Source of the DNA: Crotophaga sulcirostris
Taxonomy: Eukaryota > Chordata > Aves > Cuculiformes > Crotophagidae
Length of the DNA: 64,000 nt
Assembly (NCBI GenBank): GCA_013397455.1
Contig: VYZB01000223.1
Location: 1,315,274 to 1,379,273, forward strand
Direction of reading: 5' to 3'
Below are positions 15,201 to 30,200 of this stretch, piece after piece. Numbering within the stretch: the first letter of the stretch is position 1; every line of letters begins with the position of its first letter. The position numbers and the translations under genes are program-made. The notes beneath the pieces are model-generated. The model was not told the origin of the DNA, made no database searches, and saw only the letters and a list, made by a program, of their open reading frames with translations.

Positions 15201-18200
15201 TAGTTAAGTTTGTCCTTGTAATTTCAGGAATGAAGGCCAAATTTCCTGAAAAATTACTTTGAGTCTGCCAAGGCTTCTGATGGAAATCCTTGCAGCATGT
15301 TAACTAGTGTGGTGCTTTAGGATGCCACTACAATAATAAGGTGCATTAATAGACAGCTGCATGTCAGCAGTGAGCGTGTGGCAATCAGTTCTGAGGGGAA
15401 AAGAGAACAATGAAAAATGGAATAGGTAAGCTGACCTTATGAGACTAAGAACTACTCCTGTAATTCCCTCATTTTTTAAAGGAATAACATCATTAATTTT
15501 CCATCATTTTGGCTTCACTGTCTTAGCAGTTGCTCGTTTTAAGCTGTTCTTCATTCTGCATCTGCCTTTTTAATTGACATTCATTTCAACCTGTGTGGGC
15601 TGCTGCTGGGGCACCTGCACTGTCCCAGTAAGCCATTCACAACAAAACTACAGTCTTGGTCTTGGTTGTTGCAGATTCTTTAACGGCTTTACTTGATTAA
15701 TGAGGATAGTGTGATCTAACGCTCTATGAGACAGGGAAAAAGTTGATTAGGAAGCTTCTTCTCAGTTCTGTTTTTCTTTGTGGCTTTGGATGGTAGAAGG
15801 TTATTCCTCTTGGAATACTAAAGTGTCTTAATTGTACTAAACTTTTTATTGTATTGAAACCAACTCTGACAGCTAGCAGGATGGTGTTATTTCTTTGTCC
15901 AGTTGACCAGGAGGAGAAGACATAGTATGAATTTGTGCCTTATCTAACGTATGCGTACATGAGGGAATCAATATCCCCTTTCATAGTTGACGTTTATATA
16001 AATAATTAATTTATTGCTTATAAAGAGAGAGCATATATTTAATTTTAAAAAGGATTTTATTGAAGTCATAGGATAGTGCAAAATGTAGCTTTGGCATGTC
16101 CATAGATAAAGCATACACCTCCTCACTGATAACATGTTCCATATTTCCTTCTCTCTTCCCCTGGCCTCCCAAATAGCACCTACTACTTTTGTGACTGGTG
16201 ATTTGAAATGTATTTTGTTATTCCAGAAACCATACTTGTGTCAAGCTGAACATAGTAAAACATAGAACAGAAATTTGTTGTTGTATATGCAGCTTTATAG
16301 AATGCAAAAAAGCCTTGTTTAGCAGACACACAATGAAGAGGAGCAGTTTCACTGGTACGATACGAAATGAAACAGCTTTTCCTATTTAATGTGTAGGCTG
16401 TCACTTTAATCAGTCTCTCAAATATTTCAAAGTTGTTTTCTTGGGTCAGATTTAATTTTTTTTCACCCTGGAATTGTCTTGTCAATCACAATTAGACACA
16501 ATTGAATTTCTTTCAGCTGCTACTCAGTGTTTTGCCTTGGCTGATCTCTTCGTGATAAGTATTTTGTAAGTGAGCCAGCCTGCAGAGCAAGAAGGATGTC
16601 CATGCAACCAATTCTCATCCAAAACATAACAAGCTAAATACTTGGCTCTACTTCTTCCTCCATCTTTTAAGGAATTATTACTAGTAAACCCAAAACACAT
16701 TTCACAACCTTTTGACATCTTTTTTTCTCCTCTCCTACCTCATGTTCCTCTCATCCATATGGTAAATGTTTTCTTGTGCTTCGTAATGGAAGTTCCTTGT
16801 TCATCTTTTAGTTCATTGAGAAATATTACTCTTTGAGAAATCTTTTTACGTTCTAAACCATTGTATCAATATGATGGCATTTCTGATGTTTCCAGGCATA
16901 CATTTCTAATGTTTCCTAGAATTAGCAGGATGACTATGTATATTCTAGTTGTCTGGAAAACTGATGAAATATCTGCCTGTCTTCCAGAAGGCATTGCAGC
17001 TTTCAAAAGTAAGGAGAGGGTCTGTTCCTTCTCTTCAGCCTGTAGACTGGATAGTTTAACCCATCAATGCAAACATAAAAAGCCCTATGAACATATCTGT
17101 GTTGTTTCAAAATAATTTTTCTGATGCTAATCAATTTTTTTCCATTTGGTCCATAGTAAGATTGCTTTGTTATGCAGAGTATTTTTTTTTCTGGAATGCT
17201 TATGTATTTTCCCATATGAGCATGAAGATGTTATTGAGACATGTAGTACAGACAATATTGAACCCTGACAATCCAGTATGGATTAATATCCTTCTCTTTC
17301 CACTCCAGTCTTCCCAGAAGGAAATGAAGTTCTGTCAGTAGCGATTGCCTTATCCAACAGAGTCTTGTTCAAGAGAGTGCAGATTAAGCTGTATTTGTTG
17401 GAGGGCTAATGTTTTGGGTTATCCCTATTTTAGGTACTGAAACATCAGTGCTTGAAGGTATTTTAGGTGCCTAATTCCTATTTGCTTTCAGTTCTATTTG
17501 TCTGTATGAATACCTTAAAACCACAGGGTTTAGACAGAATGATATNNNNNNNNNNNNNNNNNNNNNNNNNNNNNNNNNNNNNNNNNNNNNNNNNNNNNNN
17601 TAGCACAACTTCCTTCTGAGTGAAAGAAGTCTTATTGTTTTGCAGGAACTTTTTCAGCAAAAGATTTGTGATTTCAGGCAGCTTCTGACCTAGTAATAGT
17701 TCGTCCATGAATATCGCCCTTCCTGTGTCTGGAGTTTTTACACTTAGGTAAATCCAGAAGGCATAATTAAGAAAAACTAATCCACAACAGGGTAGTTAAG
17801 GACTTACTCATTTTCAAAATGTCAGTCTCTGTAGAGCTTTTTGTTAAATATTTGCATTTAATTTCTTTTAAAAGTCTGGTTTGCAGCATCTGGACAAACT
17901 GTTGCTGAGGGGTTTGTTCTGAATGTGTTTCATTAAATTCTTTGATTTTCTGCATGGTGCATTTCTGTTAAAAAGTATCTTTCTGCATGAAGACTTCTCC
18001 AAATCTTTGATTGTCAGAGATTGGAAGTTTGTTCTTGTTTTCAACTGTTTTTCATTTCCCTTGTGTTCTTATTTTGTGGTTGTGTTCACACAGCATAAGG
18101 AAACAATTTTGCAGATAGGTTACATTTCAAAACATAAAGAACAGTTTTGCATCTTCTTGTATTTTGTAGCAGTCCACGGGTTCTCAGATGAGTAAGTGGT

Positions 18201-21200
18201 TACATGAATAAGTGGTCTGATGCCATAAGGTGTGAAACTGGTTTATTACCTGCCATTAGAAGCTTCTTACCATCCTCCTTAATTTCCATTCCTGAGCTTA
18301 GGCTGCAACATCAGGCTTCTAATTTCTATTGGATAGTGCAATGGTCAGCATGAGGGTTTGACAAGGTGGTGGTAGGGCAAGAAGAGTATTGACATGACTC
18401 AAGAAAATACGATATTTGAATCTTTAGAAAAAGCAATGACTGGTCTCTCCTGGTTTTTCAGTTGAGTGTGGGGATGGTTTTTTTTGAAGGATTTCTGGTC
18501 AGGGGAAACAGTTCACAGTCCCATATGTTATTCGTCATGGCAAGCTTGTTTGCTCTAAGGAACAAGATAAGATGTCCAGAACCTTTTAAAAAATCAGGAT
18601 ATCTAAATGTGGATTATATTTTGCGTTAAGAAGAGATATGTCCCTTTTTTTTTTTTTTTTCTCAGTGGGATCCACCTGTCAGTTGTGCTTCTGCAGTTTC
18701 TGTGTTGACATAGTTTTAATGGGAACTCTGAGAACGTGAGGGTTTGGAATATTGATATGGTACTTACAGAATCAACGTTACAGAATGATAGGGGCTGGAA
18801 GGGACCTCCAGAGGTCGTCCAGTCTAACCCCCTGCTAAAGCAGATTCATCTACAGCAGGTTGCACTGGAATATATACAGACGAGTTTTAAATATCTCCAG
18901 AGAAGGCGACTCCACAGCCTCTGTGGGCAGCCTGTTCCAGTGCTCCATCATCATCACAGTATTGAGGTTTTTCCTCATGTTCAGGTAGAATTTCCTGTGT
19001 TCCAGTTTGTGCCTGTTGCCCCTTGTCCTGTCTCTGGGCATCATCAAGAAGAGTCTGGCCCCATTGTCTTGACACCTGCCCCTTAGGTATTTATAAGCAT
19101 TGATGAGATCCCCTCTCAGTCTTCTCTTCTTTAGGCTGAACAGACTGAGCTCACTCAGTTTGCATGACTGCTGACAACCCTCTGAGCTCTGCCATCCATC
19201 CAGTTCTCAAGCCATCTCACTGTTCACTCATCCAACCTGCACTTCCTAAGCTTACTGATGAGGATGTTATGGGAGTCTGTCAAAAACCCTGCTGAAGCTG
19301 AGTAGACAATGTCCACTACTCTCCTCTCATCTACCCAGCCAACCATGCCGTCAAAGAAGGCTATCAGATTGGTCAAGCATGACTTCCCCTTAATGAACCC
19401 ATACTGACCACTCCCAGTAACCTTCTTTTCCTCCAGATGCTTGGAGATGACATCCAGAATGAGCTGTTCCATGACGTTTCCAGGGATGGAGGTGAAGCTG
19501 ACTGTCCTGTAGTTTCCTTACTCCTCCTTCATTGCTCTGTAATACTTGTTTATTTATCGATAACATGTTTCAGGGACACTCTGAATTTCGGGGAAAACAA
19601 TAAATCATATACTTGGGCAAAGCGACTATCACATAACCACGGATTATCTGTGTTAAAGAAGAGGAGGTTGTATACTTTCGTTTTTCTGGTGTTCATTTGA
19701 GTTTTTAATTGGCCCCTGTACGAAAGCACATTTGTATTTTTGGTAAAATATAGCAACTTAATGTTGGCAAGAAAAGCTTTCCCATGAAGAAATGCATCTG
19801 ATAAAGTGGCAAATATAAAGTCAGGCTTTTGGGCAGCTGAGATATAGAAGTTTAAAATTCCCAGCTGAATTACAGTAATCCCCCTGCCACTTTCCTCTCT
19901 TTGCACAATCTTTAGTTACATGGTCACATCAAGGTCATCTCATTTCTTTCTCTGGTTTCTGTCAGTGGAGAGATGGCTGTGAAATCCAACATGGAGTCCT
20001 GAGGTGTGGAGAGAAGGCGGCCTTGGTCTGATGGTCTTTGATTGGTTTCAGAGTTAAGGTCACATACAGGGACCATAGCAGAAAGACAAAGGAGGATTTT
20101 AAGGTTAAAGATTCCTTTAAACAGGGAAACTGTATCGCATTCTATCCCCAACCCAGGGAAATCTGAGAGGGTTTTTTCCTGAGGGATTTTCTTTTGGCTG
20201 TTTTCCTTTAAAGTTGTCAGTCTCTTAAGACCTAAATTGATTAGCTGAATTTAAGACACTTATTAACACACTTAATTGAAATATGCCTGGGAGAGAATTT
20301 GGTTATATTTGGTTTTGTTTAAATCTCTGTAGTTTTGTCCAAGTATAAGCTGCTTTAGATAATAAATCTAAAAGTTTTCTCTATTTATTACATATTTAAA
20401 TTACATATTTAAATGTTTAGTGCCATAGATTGCTTTTTGTAAAGTAATATTGAAGTTTGTCCTAAACCCCAAAGCAGTATTCAGAGATCATAAGGTTTTG
20501 TTTGTCTTTTTGGTCTTAATCCAACTATCAACTGGTTTTCAGTGGACATTGTACATGTTAAATTCAAGTTGACTTCAATGTCACATAGTCCAGGTTGGCA
20601 ACAGTTTTAAAAGTTATTTTTAATCTGCTCCTGACAGTTTATGTTAATGAAGCATTTAAATGAATATGTCAAACACCTAGTCTGTTTTTTATTGCTATGG
20701 TTAAAATTAGACAATTAGACCCATTATGAGGACTTATTTAACTTCTGAAAATATGAAACTCTTAGTGTCTTGGCTGCCTCAAAGGCTTAGGATTAAAAGA
20801 CTGAATTTGCCCTCCATCTGTTGTGGTTGGTAATATTTACTTGCCAGTCATTGTAAGTCATTGAGAAGTGCTACATTGTACTCCATATCAGTATCAGTGC
20901 ATTAATCTTTTTTTTTTTTTTTTTGGGGGGGAATTCATTTATGTAATGGGATGAATTACCTGCACTAGACCTGTGATTTTCAGGTGCAGTAGGTACCTAT
21001 CAGGAGTCACTGAGAATTCAGATGAGAAGCAAGGCTGCCACGATACACAGCATTTGTGCACTATTTTCAAATCTCAGTAAAGTTATAAAAATTAATATAA
21101 AGCTTTGCCACTAAAGAGGAAAATCTTGTCTCATTTTTTACAGTAAGTAAATATAACAAATGTCATACCTCCTTTGGTGAACATGGCTTTCTTTTTTATT

Positions 21201-24200
21201 ATTGTGTATTGGCTGGCAAAAAGTAGTCCCCTGGAGGTCTTTATGAGAATACAAAAATATGACAGTTTTCTAAGTTGGGATTCAGATCAATCAACAAAGT
21301 GTGAAGGTCAGTGATGAGCTTCTTCAACTTTGGGTAGATTGCTTTGCATTTTCTCCCTAAAGATACAGCAGGTTTGTATTTTTAAAAGAAACATTATTTT
21401 CTGTTAGTTGTTGGCAAATCTGTGCTAGTTTACTCCCATTGGCTAAAATGACCTTAAATTTTAAAAATATTCAAATCTGGCAAAACTACAGTCTACCAAG
21501 AATGCCATAATGTACTGCATTCTAGACTATATAAATCAGAAGAGACTCCTTCCATTCTGTTTTTTTCTATTCAATTTTACTTAGACTTATCAATGATGTG
21601 ATAGGAACTTTACCCTGCAGTCAATATTTGGAATGTCTGTCTTGACTATGAAATATGATTTAGGTTTGCTTTTTGTTGTTTTGGTTTGATTTTTTTTTCA
21701 TTTGCTATTTTTCTTTTGGCATTGGTGCCAGATTACAGATTTCACAGTATAGTTTTTTTTTATTGAATTGATTTTTAAAGGATGCTTCCCTTTGATACAA
21801 ATAGTACCTGTTTCTTTTGAGTTTATATTGGGTACTATACCCTTTTTATCTTGCCGTTTCCCCCAATTTTATGCGTCCGTCCTCTTTGACCTACTTTTTC
21901 TTTTTTATGTATGCTTTAACCCTACTTAGAATCTATACATGTGATTCATTATTGTTTCTAATTAAAATTGAGGTCCTTCTGTTACTATTACAGTTTAAAC
22001 ATTTGGTGTCCCCTTATGCTGTTCTTTAAAGCAGTTAAATTCCTATGTTGGATTATTGCAAATCAGAATGACTTTTTCATTTTAATTTCAATGTTAAAAT
22101 TATGAAATAAATGTAGCTACAGGACATCAGCATCTCCTGTGTCTCTTCTTCTGTGTTTCAATGGTTGTAATGTAAGTGCTGCAGTTTAGAGAATTTAAGT
22201 CAATTGACAGTATGGTATATATATGTATACAGTTTTATTTATATTTGTACAAACATACACATATCTTGTATGCCATTGTGATAGAATTTGAGTTTTTTAG
22301 ATAGGGTTTATTTCACTGGCATTTGAATTAAGGGAAGATGTATATGGTTGCTTAGAAAAGTATAGTTTCCCCAACTGAGTTTAACAGCTTTAAAAGAAGA
22401 GTATCAACAATCCTAGTCCCTTCATGACTTAAAACCAGTTTCTAATGCCATTTGTACTGGCTTAAAACACCAATTATTTTATGCTTTGGGTACACAAAAT
22501 CAAAGTGATAGTTTTTAAAGGGCACTTTATTCTGTCTTTTTGTAGCATTGTCAAATATTTGCCTCAAGATCAACAGTAGTATATTTTTTATGATTTCTGA
22601 CCTTTTAATAGCCCTTTAATTTGCATTAAAAAATGACAACTTGTATGTGCTGTCACTGACCTAGTAAAACCTAGCACATTATTTCTGGGGAAAAAGTAAG
22701 GTGATTATACCTTCATCAATTACCAGAAAAGTCATTACAAAATCCGTTCTCAAAATGAAAGAAAAATAGTCTGCTAAAATACTCCCTAGCAGAACTAAAC
22801 ATTTGAAACTAAGTGCAAATGTTAAATTCAGAACTACTTCTCTGACCCATGTTCATTATGCTGAAGTAAATTGTGGAGGGATTTAAAACCTTGCCTTATA
22901 TTGTCTTTTGAATGGCTTATATTCACTGGATTACTGAAAAGACTTTAATTTTAAAAAATGCTTTTCTTGTGAAGACTTCTTTAAAATGATGTATTTATTT
23001 CTGCTGTGTGGTATTCAAAAAATGGAACAATCATAACTAACCTTCTTCCCTGTAAATCTCTTGCTTTTAAAATAGTAATTTCCTAATGAATTAATATTTA
23101 TAATGTTGTCTATAGTCAGTGATTGTTTCTAGCGCTAACGGGTCCTCATTTGTCTGCTCAGTAAGTGTTGGATCTGGTTCTGTCTGTCAGGGATCCCTGC
23201 TAGAAATAGCTTTTGGACTGGTTCTTATCTCTGTAGATAACGGCACAGCATTAGAGCCTGGGACATTTAGGAAACAATTTCCTTATTTAGGTAGTGTGGA
23301 GATTAGAATACAGAGGATGTGATGGAAGTGGTGGTACTAGGAGGGGAGGGAGATTAGTAATATAAGAGTGTTTTTTGGAAGATGGTGTTCACTTTTGGGT
23401 GTGATCATGTTTAACAGTTTCTTTGGATGTGTTAACTAGTGAAGTCTACTGGTACTACAGCTGGGAGGCATAATTTCTCTAGCAGAGTGTCTCACAGAGG
23501 ATGGGATGACTAAGGATTAGAATAATAGATGGATGATTTATGGCAAATAGTCTGCAGTGTAAAAGCATCAGAACTAGAAAGAACTTAATACACCATGGAA
23601 GAGGAGAAGGATAGCATGAGACGTCACTGTCATGAGGTAGTGTGCCCCCATGAAAGACAAATGAAATCTTGGAAAGATCAGATAGATGTTTTGTGCAGTA
23701 AGTAGAAAATAGGGATGCCATTGTATGTGAAGCTGGCAAAATTACTTATACGTTGGGAACATGGCATGTAAGTCATCAAGGTCAAGGAAGATGGCCTTGA
23801 GAATGGATATGTTAAAAACCAGAGTTTGACAAGCCCGGTCCTATGAAAGGTGGTGCTTGGTGTTTGATCTGATAGAACCACAGTAAGAAGAGTGCATATG
23901 ACTGCTGTCAGTAACCACATGAGTCAGTAAATGCAAGAGAAGGAAAATAATTAGCTGAATGTCAGTATTGATGCAAAATACCATCAGTATGAGCTGAATA
24001 TTAGTAAATTCAAACCAAATACTTGGAAATATTTTATATTATATAACCGATAAGAACCTGAGTGTGAGCTGTAGAATTATTTATTATGGCTTTTCTGGGA
24101 TTGTGCTTTATAACATAGGAAGTCACTTTCAGTTCTTTCCCTTCAAGTAGGAGAAACATTGCTGGGTTTTAAACAGAGGTAAAATTCCTGAAATGTCATT

Positions 24201-27200
24201 AAATTACAGAAATGATCAAATAAGTTTTCTTATGTTTTGTAGGGCTTACTAGCAACTTTACTAAACTTCTAGTATGCTTGTCTCTTAATATTGTGAGTGT
24301 AACATTAATAGTTGGCTGTGTCTTTGTAAATGTAGCAATTAGCATGCAATACAAGTGAAGATTCAGAGGCATTTTACATCTATTTATGTAGCACTTTTCT
24401 TTCAGAAGAATTAAATATAGAATTATTTAGGTAATTTCTGTAAATAGAAACAGAATTCTGTCTGCAGTGTACTCCTCTTAAATTAAAGACCTCTCCAAAC
24501 ATTACAAATATACCACCCAAGTAATGGGAATAAGCTTGGAAAACAGCACTTAAAAGGTTATGTTTTGAAGGGAAAAAATAATGTAGAGGTGGAATTGGGA
24601 ATGGTCTACAGCTGTTTTGTACAAGGGTGATGATCCTGTTGCGTAGTTGAAGACTGACTTTTGTCAGAGCTCTTAGGTAGATTTTTGACTTGGTGACAAG
24701 ATTGGCAATTTGCAAGCATTTGCCAAAACACCAAAGAATACGCTTTCTGGGTTTTGCATCAGACTTAAGACCTTAACAGTTATGAGTCATGCAGAATTGT
24801 GTGCAAGTTGAAGTTCAAGACTGATGTTGGGCGTTTTCATGAGGGACAGTTACTGTTTACAAACACCATATGGAATTTAATAAATTTGCAAACATTTTCA
24901 AAGCTTACTTAAGAAGGGAATTGCATGCTAGAGCATCTTCTGTCTTATCTAAGCAGGTGAAATATCCCCTAGTTTAAAATGAAAAAGAAGAGTGGGGAAA
25001 CATGATGATAAGCAGTATTTTTTCATTTGCAATGAAAGCTTTCATATTTCACATGAGTATTACGTAGATAAATGCATAAATGCATAGAGGTGATATAGGA
25101 ATAATAAAAGCATCACATATCCCAATGACATCTGGAAAATTTTGTAACTCTAAAGATAAATTAGACTTCTGTGGAATGCACAGATGATACATACAAAAAT
25201 ATGATAATATTTTGTTGATCTGAGTTGGTGATTATTGGATAATTTAGTTATGGTGTCAAAGCAATATATTAATATGAAAATTTGCAGAATAATTTAACTT
25301 GTGTACTACAATTGTTTGATGGAAGCTCTAGTAATTTATTCAGCTAAACTATTCCTGGGTTTTATTCTATCACACCTCACAGATCTATAATTTAGCTTGT
25401 TTGGCTTTATAATGCAATGAAAACCTGGAGCTAAATGCAGAAAGGATTTACAGGTTAACAGAGTTTAAGTGAAAAATTGTGCTGGTAAATTGGAGTTTAG
25501 TTTCTTGAGTCGTTGGGATTGTGAGTAGATCTGCACCCATTTTTACTATCTAATGCAAATTAAATGTTGTGAATTTTTTCTCTTAATAAGACATGCAACA
25601 CACGTTATTAAAATATAAAGCTGTGAATGCAGGTAACACTGGTAGCATTGCTGTACTTTGCTAAAGCAAAGAATCACAAATGTACACTTTATTAAAGGGG
25701 ATATGATCTGAATTAAACACAATGTCCATAGGGTTGCTTGACTCCACCTTGTAGAAATTAAAAAGAAGAAAGAGCTAGGTAAAAACAGACAATAAAAATA
25801 ACCCCCCAAAGAATTTTTCTTTTCTTTTTTTTTTCCTCAAAAATATCAGGAATTATGGAACATTTCACAAGTTGAAAAGGTGGGGAGGAGGCTAGGAAAG
25901 GAGGCGTCTTTCTTTAATAGAAGTACTGTTTAAAGTAAGATCTTTCTTACTCCTTCAGAAGACAGGATAAAGCAAAAAAAAGGCAGTAAATGTGAATGAG
26001 AAATGTTTTATGTTGATTTTTATGCATAGTAGCTAAAGAACTCATTGCCATAAGAATTTTTTTAAAGTAAAAATTTAGCAGGTGTCAAGAGACTTAGAAT
26101 TTTTATTGATAACACAAATTTTTAAGGTATATTTACTGATAATATACATCAAAGAGAGTAGGAAATCTGGTTTGAAATCAAACTTCAGACATTCTTGTCC
26201 TTTGTGCCATGCTTAAAGAAAAGTTATATTGTCTCAAATTAACTACCGTCAGCTACCTGGATTTGTCCAGTACCTCTGCAATGGAACTGTAGTTTTTAAG
26301 GTCACCAATCTTTGGCCATTCTGACATGGAGAATATATAAATTCCTGGCTTTACTGGTTGAAGTTCTGGGTTTTTCATGCACCTTAATGATGGAGTGACC
26401 AGCTGACACGGCTTCATCCATGTTTCTTGCTCTCTCTGTTTGTATAAACTCCTTAATGTCATCTATCTTCTGTGTTTGGAAATCAACATTCTCAGGTGCC
26501 TTTCAATTCTGAGCGGTATGGGGTATTTTGTTCTGTAGGTATGAAACATTTGTTTGCAGTGATTTAAAGGGAATGGAAAGTGTTCTGAATACATAACTAG
26601 AGCAAAACCAGTTCAGAATTAAGAACTTCCCTTGTGTACAGTTTACGGCTATATATTTTATAGAGAGCCTAATGTTAGTGCTGGGCCACTGAGTATTTTC
26701 AGACATTTTGGTGAACTCAGGACATAATAGCATATTTTCAATGAAATCAAATGCACCCAAAGTACCTGTTAGCATAAGAATCTGCTCTAGTATAGTCTGC
26801 TTAATATTAATGCAGAGACTTTTGCCATTGCACGTTTTTACCCATAATGTCTTTAATTTGGTATTACGCATTTTTGCATAATTTAAACATAGACATCTGG
26901 ACAATTTACTTAGCCAGCATAATGTTATGTTTTACTGAAAGTGTCTGCACAGTGTATTCTCAGGACTGTGTGCCAGTAGCTAACTGTTCAATATTTAAAT
27001 AAAAGAATTAAGTTTTTGCTTTGGAAAGTGTAACGGAAAGTAATCTTCTCCAAGATGTTCTGTGTATTAAAAGGGCAGTGTACTAATTTTGTGTAATCTT
27101 TAATATGTGCTGGGCCTGTGCAGCATGTGCTTCACTCTGCTGGTAGATTGATCAAGGAATGTCAGAAATGTCTTTTGGGCTTCTTTTCTTTGAATTAATT

Positions 27201-30200
27201 CAATATCCTGTTGGCCAAAAAATAAACTTCTGTGATTCCATTTTCCTGTGCACTCATATGTATGTAAGTATTTTTAAAGAAATCCTATATATAATAAAGG
27301 TGTTCTTTGTCATGGACAGTTGTTAATGGTGAGGATAAATTAACTCATAGATTTAAATAAGTTCTTTGCACAAACATTTTATTTCTAAATTGTAGGAACA
27401 TAGCTGCAAGCCTGCAGATGCCTCCATATCAGTTACTACAGCAAACTTAATACATCAGAGCAGAGGGATGAGATTTCACAATAGCTCTTATATCTCTCAC
27501 AGAAGTGTAAATTAATTTTCTATATTGGGATATTTCTGACTGCTGACTCAGAGCTGAATCCAAAGAGACCATAATTTAAATATACAATGTAATCCCCTTA
27601 TTTTAATTTTGACTTAGGAAAGTTTTTTCTTACGTACTGGCTCAAAATTATTTTCTGAGTTGCTACTCTTCTAATAAGCCCATTTGATCTAGTGGCTCCT
27701 AAAGAACCTTCTCTTTCTCTTCTCTTCTCACAGTAGCCATTTATATTAACTGGAGCACTCCTTGGTGGATAATACTTGGCTTCCTTTGTGAACACGTCTT
27801 AAATACTGAGGGAATATGTAAACACTTTTCTGTTCAAGGATAATTCAAGCTCAGATGCATGCAGTACATTGAAATTTCTTAAACTGTACCTTGAGGTTTT
27901 CATAAATTTTCTGAATTAGTGCTTTTTTAATAGGGACAGTGACCTTTCCTGCTCCTGTCATTTGACTTACGGATTCACTGCTTCTTAAAATTGTGTTGCA
28001 CAAATGAAAGTGAATCAAATCATGGCTCAAACCTAATAATTTCTCTTATAATAGCTTACAGACCTTCATTTTATTTCAGAGGAGGTCTGTCCTCCTTTAG
28101 AAATATCCTTCCTATGCTTTGGAGGATGAAAGAGGGACAATTTGCCTTTGTAATTCTGATCTTATTCTTCTCTTACTGTGGGAGAACAGAGTAATAAAGA
28201 TCTTTTGTTGGTGAAGTTTCTGTGATTTTGGTTTGGGGCAAAAGGGCGCAGTTTGGCATTTGGAGGCTTCCTTGCAGAAGCTTTTGAATCTGGAATTAAA
28301 TTTTAAGCCGAACGATTAGCAGTACTCCAGATACCTGATTAAGATTCAGGATTTTTAGTAAATTGTATCTGAAGATACAAACTAATTTACAACAATTATT
28401 AAAGAAAACAAAATTACAGTTAATCGCTGCTACTGTCTGTTGCATTTATTGTAATGCTTCCATAAACAGAATACATTCTGTGTGTAAATGGTAGTAATTT
28501 ACAAAATAAGGGTTTAGAAACTCAATTAATTTGTATTCTTTAGTTTTAGATCTGAATAAATAAGCAACACATCTATTTTAAATCACAATTATACATGCTT
28601 TATTTCTGAATGTAGTAGAAATGTGTGAAATATTAGAAGACTGGAGAACAAAGAATCATGTTTTTCTTTATGCTTAATTATTTGTGAGCTATTTTTCTCA
28701 CCCAGTGATAATTTATTTGCCTCCTGGGATGTCTGTTTTTTCTTCAGTCAAGGATGTTGGCAAATGCTTTGTTATCCTGGGAGTAAATGTTCAGCCCTTA
28801 ATATTTTATCAGTTTCATTGAGCTGAAGGTATCAGTAGTTGTGTGAATGACTACCTGTCCTCAGTGTTTTAAGTCTTCAGCCTCATCATATGGGTCCATT
28901 ATAAATTATGCATAAAAGTAGACTGCACTCAATAAATATTAAACATGATAGGTATTTTTGACTGAAATTACTTTTTCACTGGAGCAATGTTTTAATCTAT
29001 ATTTTTTTGTTTTATGAGGTGACACTTCTACAATATCAAGGAATAGCTGGGTGCAGTTTGAATGCCAGAGAACTGCAGGGCAACATAAATCATAGTTTCT
29101 TTCTTTATTCCTGAATGCCAGAGAACTTTTTAATTCATCATCGACTAGAGTGGGTTTTCCTAGTTTGTTTTCGAGTGTCTTTTGTGTGTTGTGTTATCAT
29201 CTTTTCCTGCCCAGGTGTATCCATACTTAGATTTTTTCATCAGTGTCACTATTGGCAACGGTTTGTATTATGCAGGGAAATGAGATATCACATCTGTTTT
29301 CTTCCTCCAGATTTGCAAGTTACTGTACTTGGGAAAATATGTATAACAATCTATCTGTTGTTTTTTTTCCTTACAAGCAGTGTAGTGTCTCAGTTGGCTC
29401 CGGAAAAGGCATATTGATGACTTGGAAAAGAGTAGTCATGCTGCTGTCAGAAAACTTGTTTTCCATGTTTACTAGCACCAGGAGAAAAGTGTGTGCCTTA
29501 TAATGCACAGAAGCAATGCTTGCTGATGTTGCCTCTCCTTCTTGGGTCCTTAGTCTTCCTTGGCTTGTAAGGGATTGGCTGTTTTGCATAGAAAAACCCA
29601 TTCATTTTGCAAAATGGTGTGTATGCACATCCACAGTCTCTGCTGTTATATTCCAGGCCTGGAAGCCAATAGCAGGGTTTTTTTTTTAACTTAAAGAATA
29701 AACATTGTAAATACTAAAAGTTATTTCAAAGCTACAATTAATTTGTTATTTATTGCATCAGTGCTACATGGCATGATATTGTATCCAAAGTTGAAGGACT
29801 TGCAGTACTGCTGAGTGATGCTTCATCCTACAAGTAGCTGTGGCCCAAAAGAATTTTGAAGAACTAAAGTTATATGCTGCAAATATTTCCTACATTTATT
29901 TACCTTTGCCAGTGCTTCCCTTACATCAGATGATATTTTAACTGCTTAGGCTTACCGAGTGTTCAGATGTCTGGGGTTTTTATTGTGAAAGGCTCAATTT
30001 ATTTAAAGGTTTGCCAAAGAGTTTTCAGTTTTCTATTCCTTAGCTGTACTGAATTCTGAGGAGTTTTAAATTTTCCTTACCATTATGCAAGGTGGTATGT
30101 AGCTTGCTTTTAGACAACATTGCTTTGTTATGCTCTTGATTGATCTTCCTTATCTGGTATAATTCAGCTGTTTGTCTGGTTTCTTTCAAATAACACTTTC

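Noticed and set aside
18850..19075. Two minus-strand frames over the CR1 fragment
   Set aside because: One is a decayed piece of the CR1 ORF2 end and the other an overlapping shadow. Covered by the mobile element call.
18736..19086. 116-codon plus-strand frame over the CR1 fragment
   Set aside because: It is the antisense shadow of the CR1 3' region, not a gene.
19550..19906. 118-codon minus-strand frame next to the CR1 copy
   Set aside because: It lies outside the CR1 homology and does not read as CR1 ORF1 or ORF2. No domain seen.
24380..24715. 111-codon minus-strand frame
   Set aside because: No similarity to a known protein that I recognise and no splice or regulatory context.
26503..26904. 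133-codon minus-strand frame in the giant intron
   Set aside because: Composition is that of translated AT-rich DNA, no motif, no neighbouring exon signals.
28930..29503. Two overlapping plus-strand frames (29115-29417, 29243-29503) that could be a small membrane protein
   Set aside because: Overlapping frames of similar length with no conserved motif. Hydrophobicity follows from the T-rich strand.
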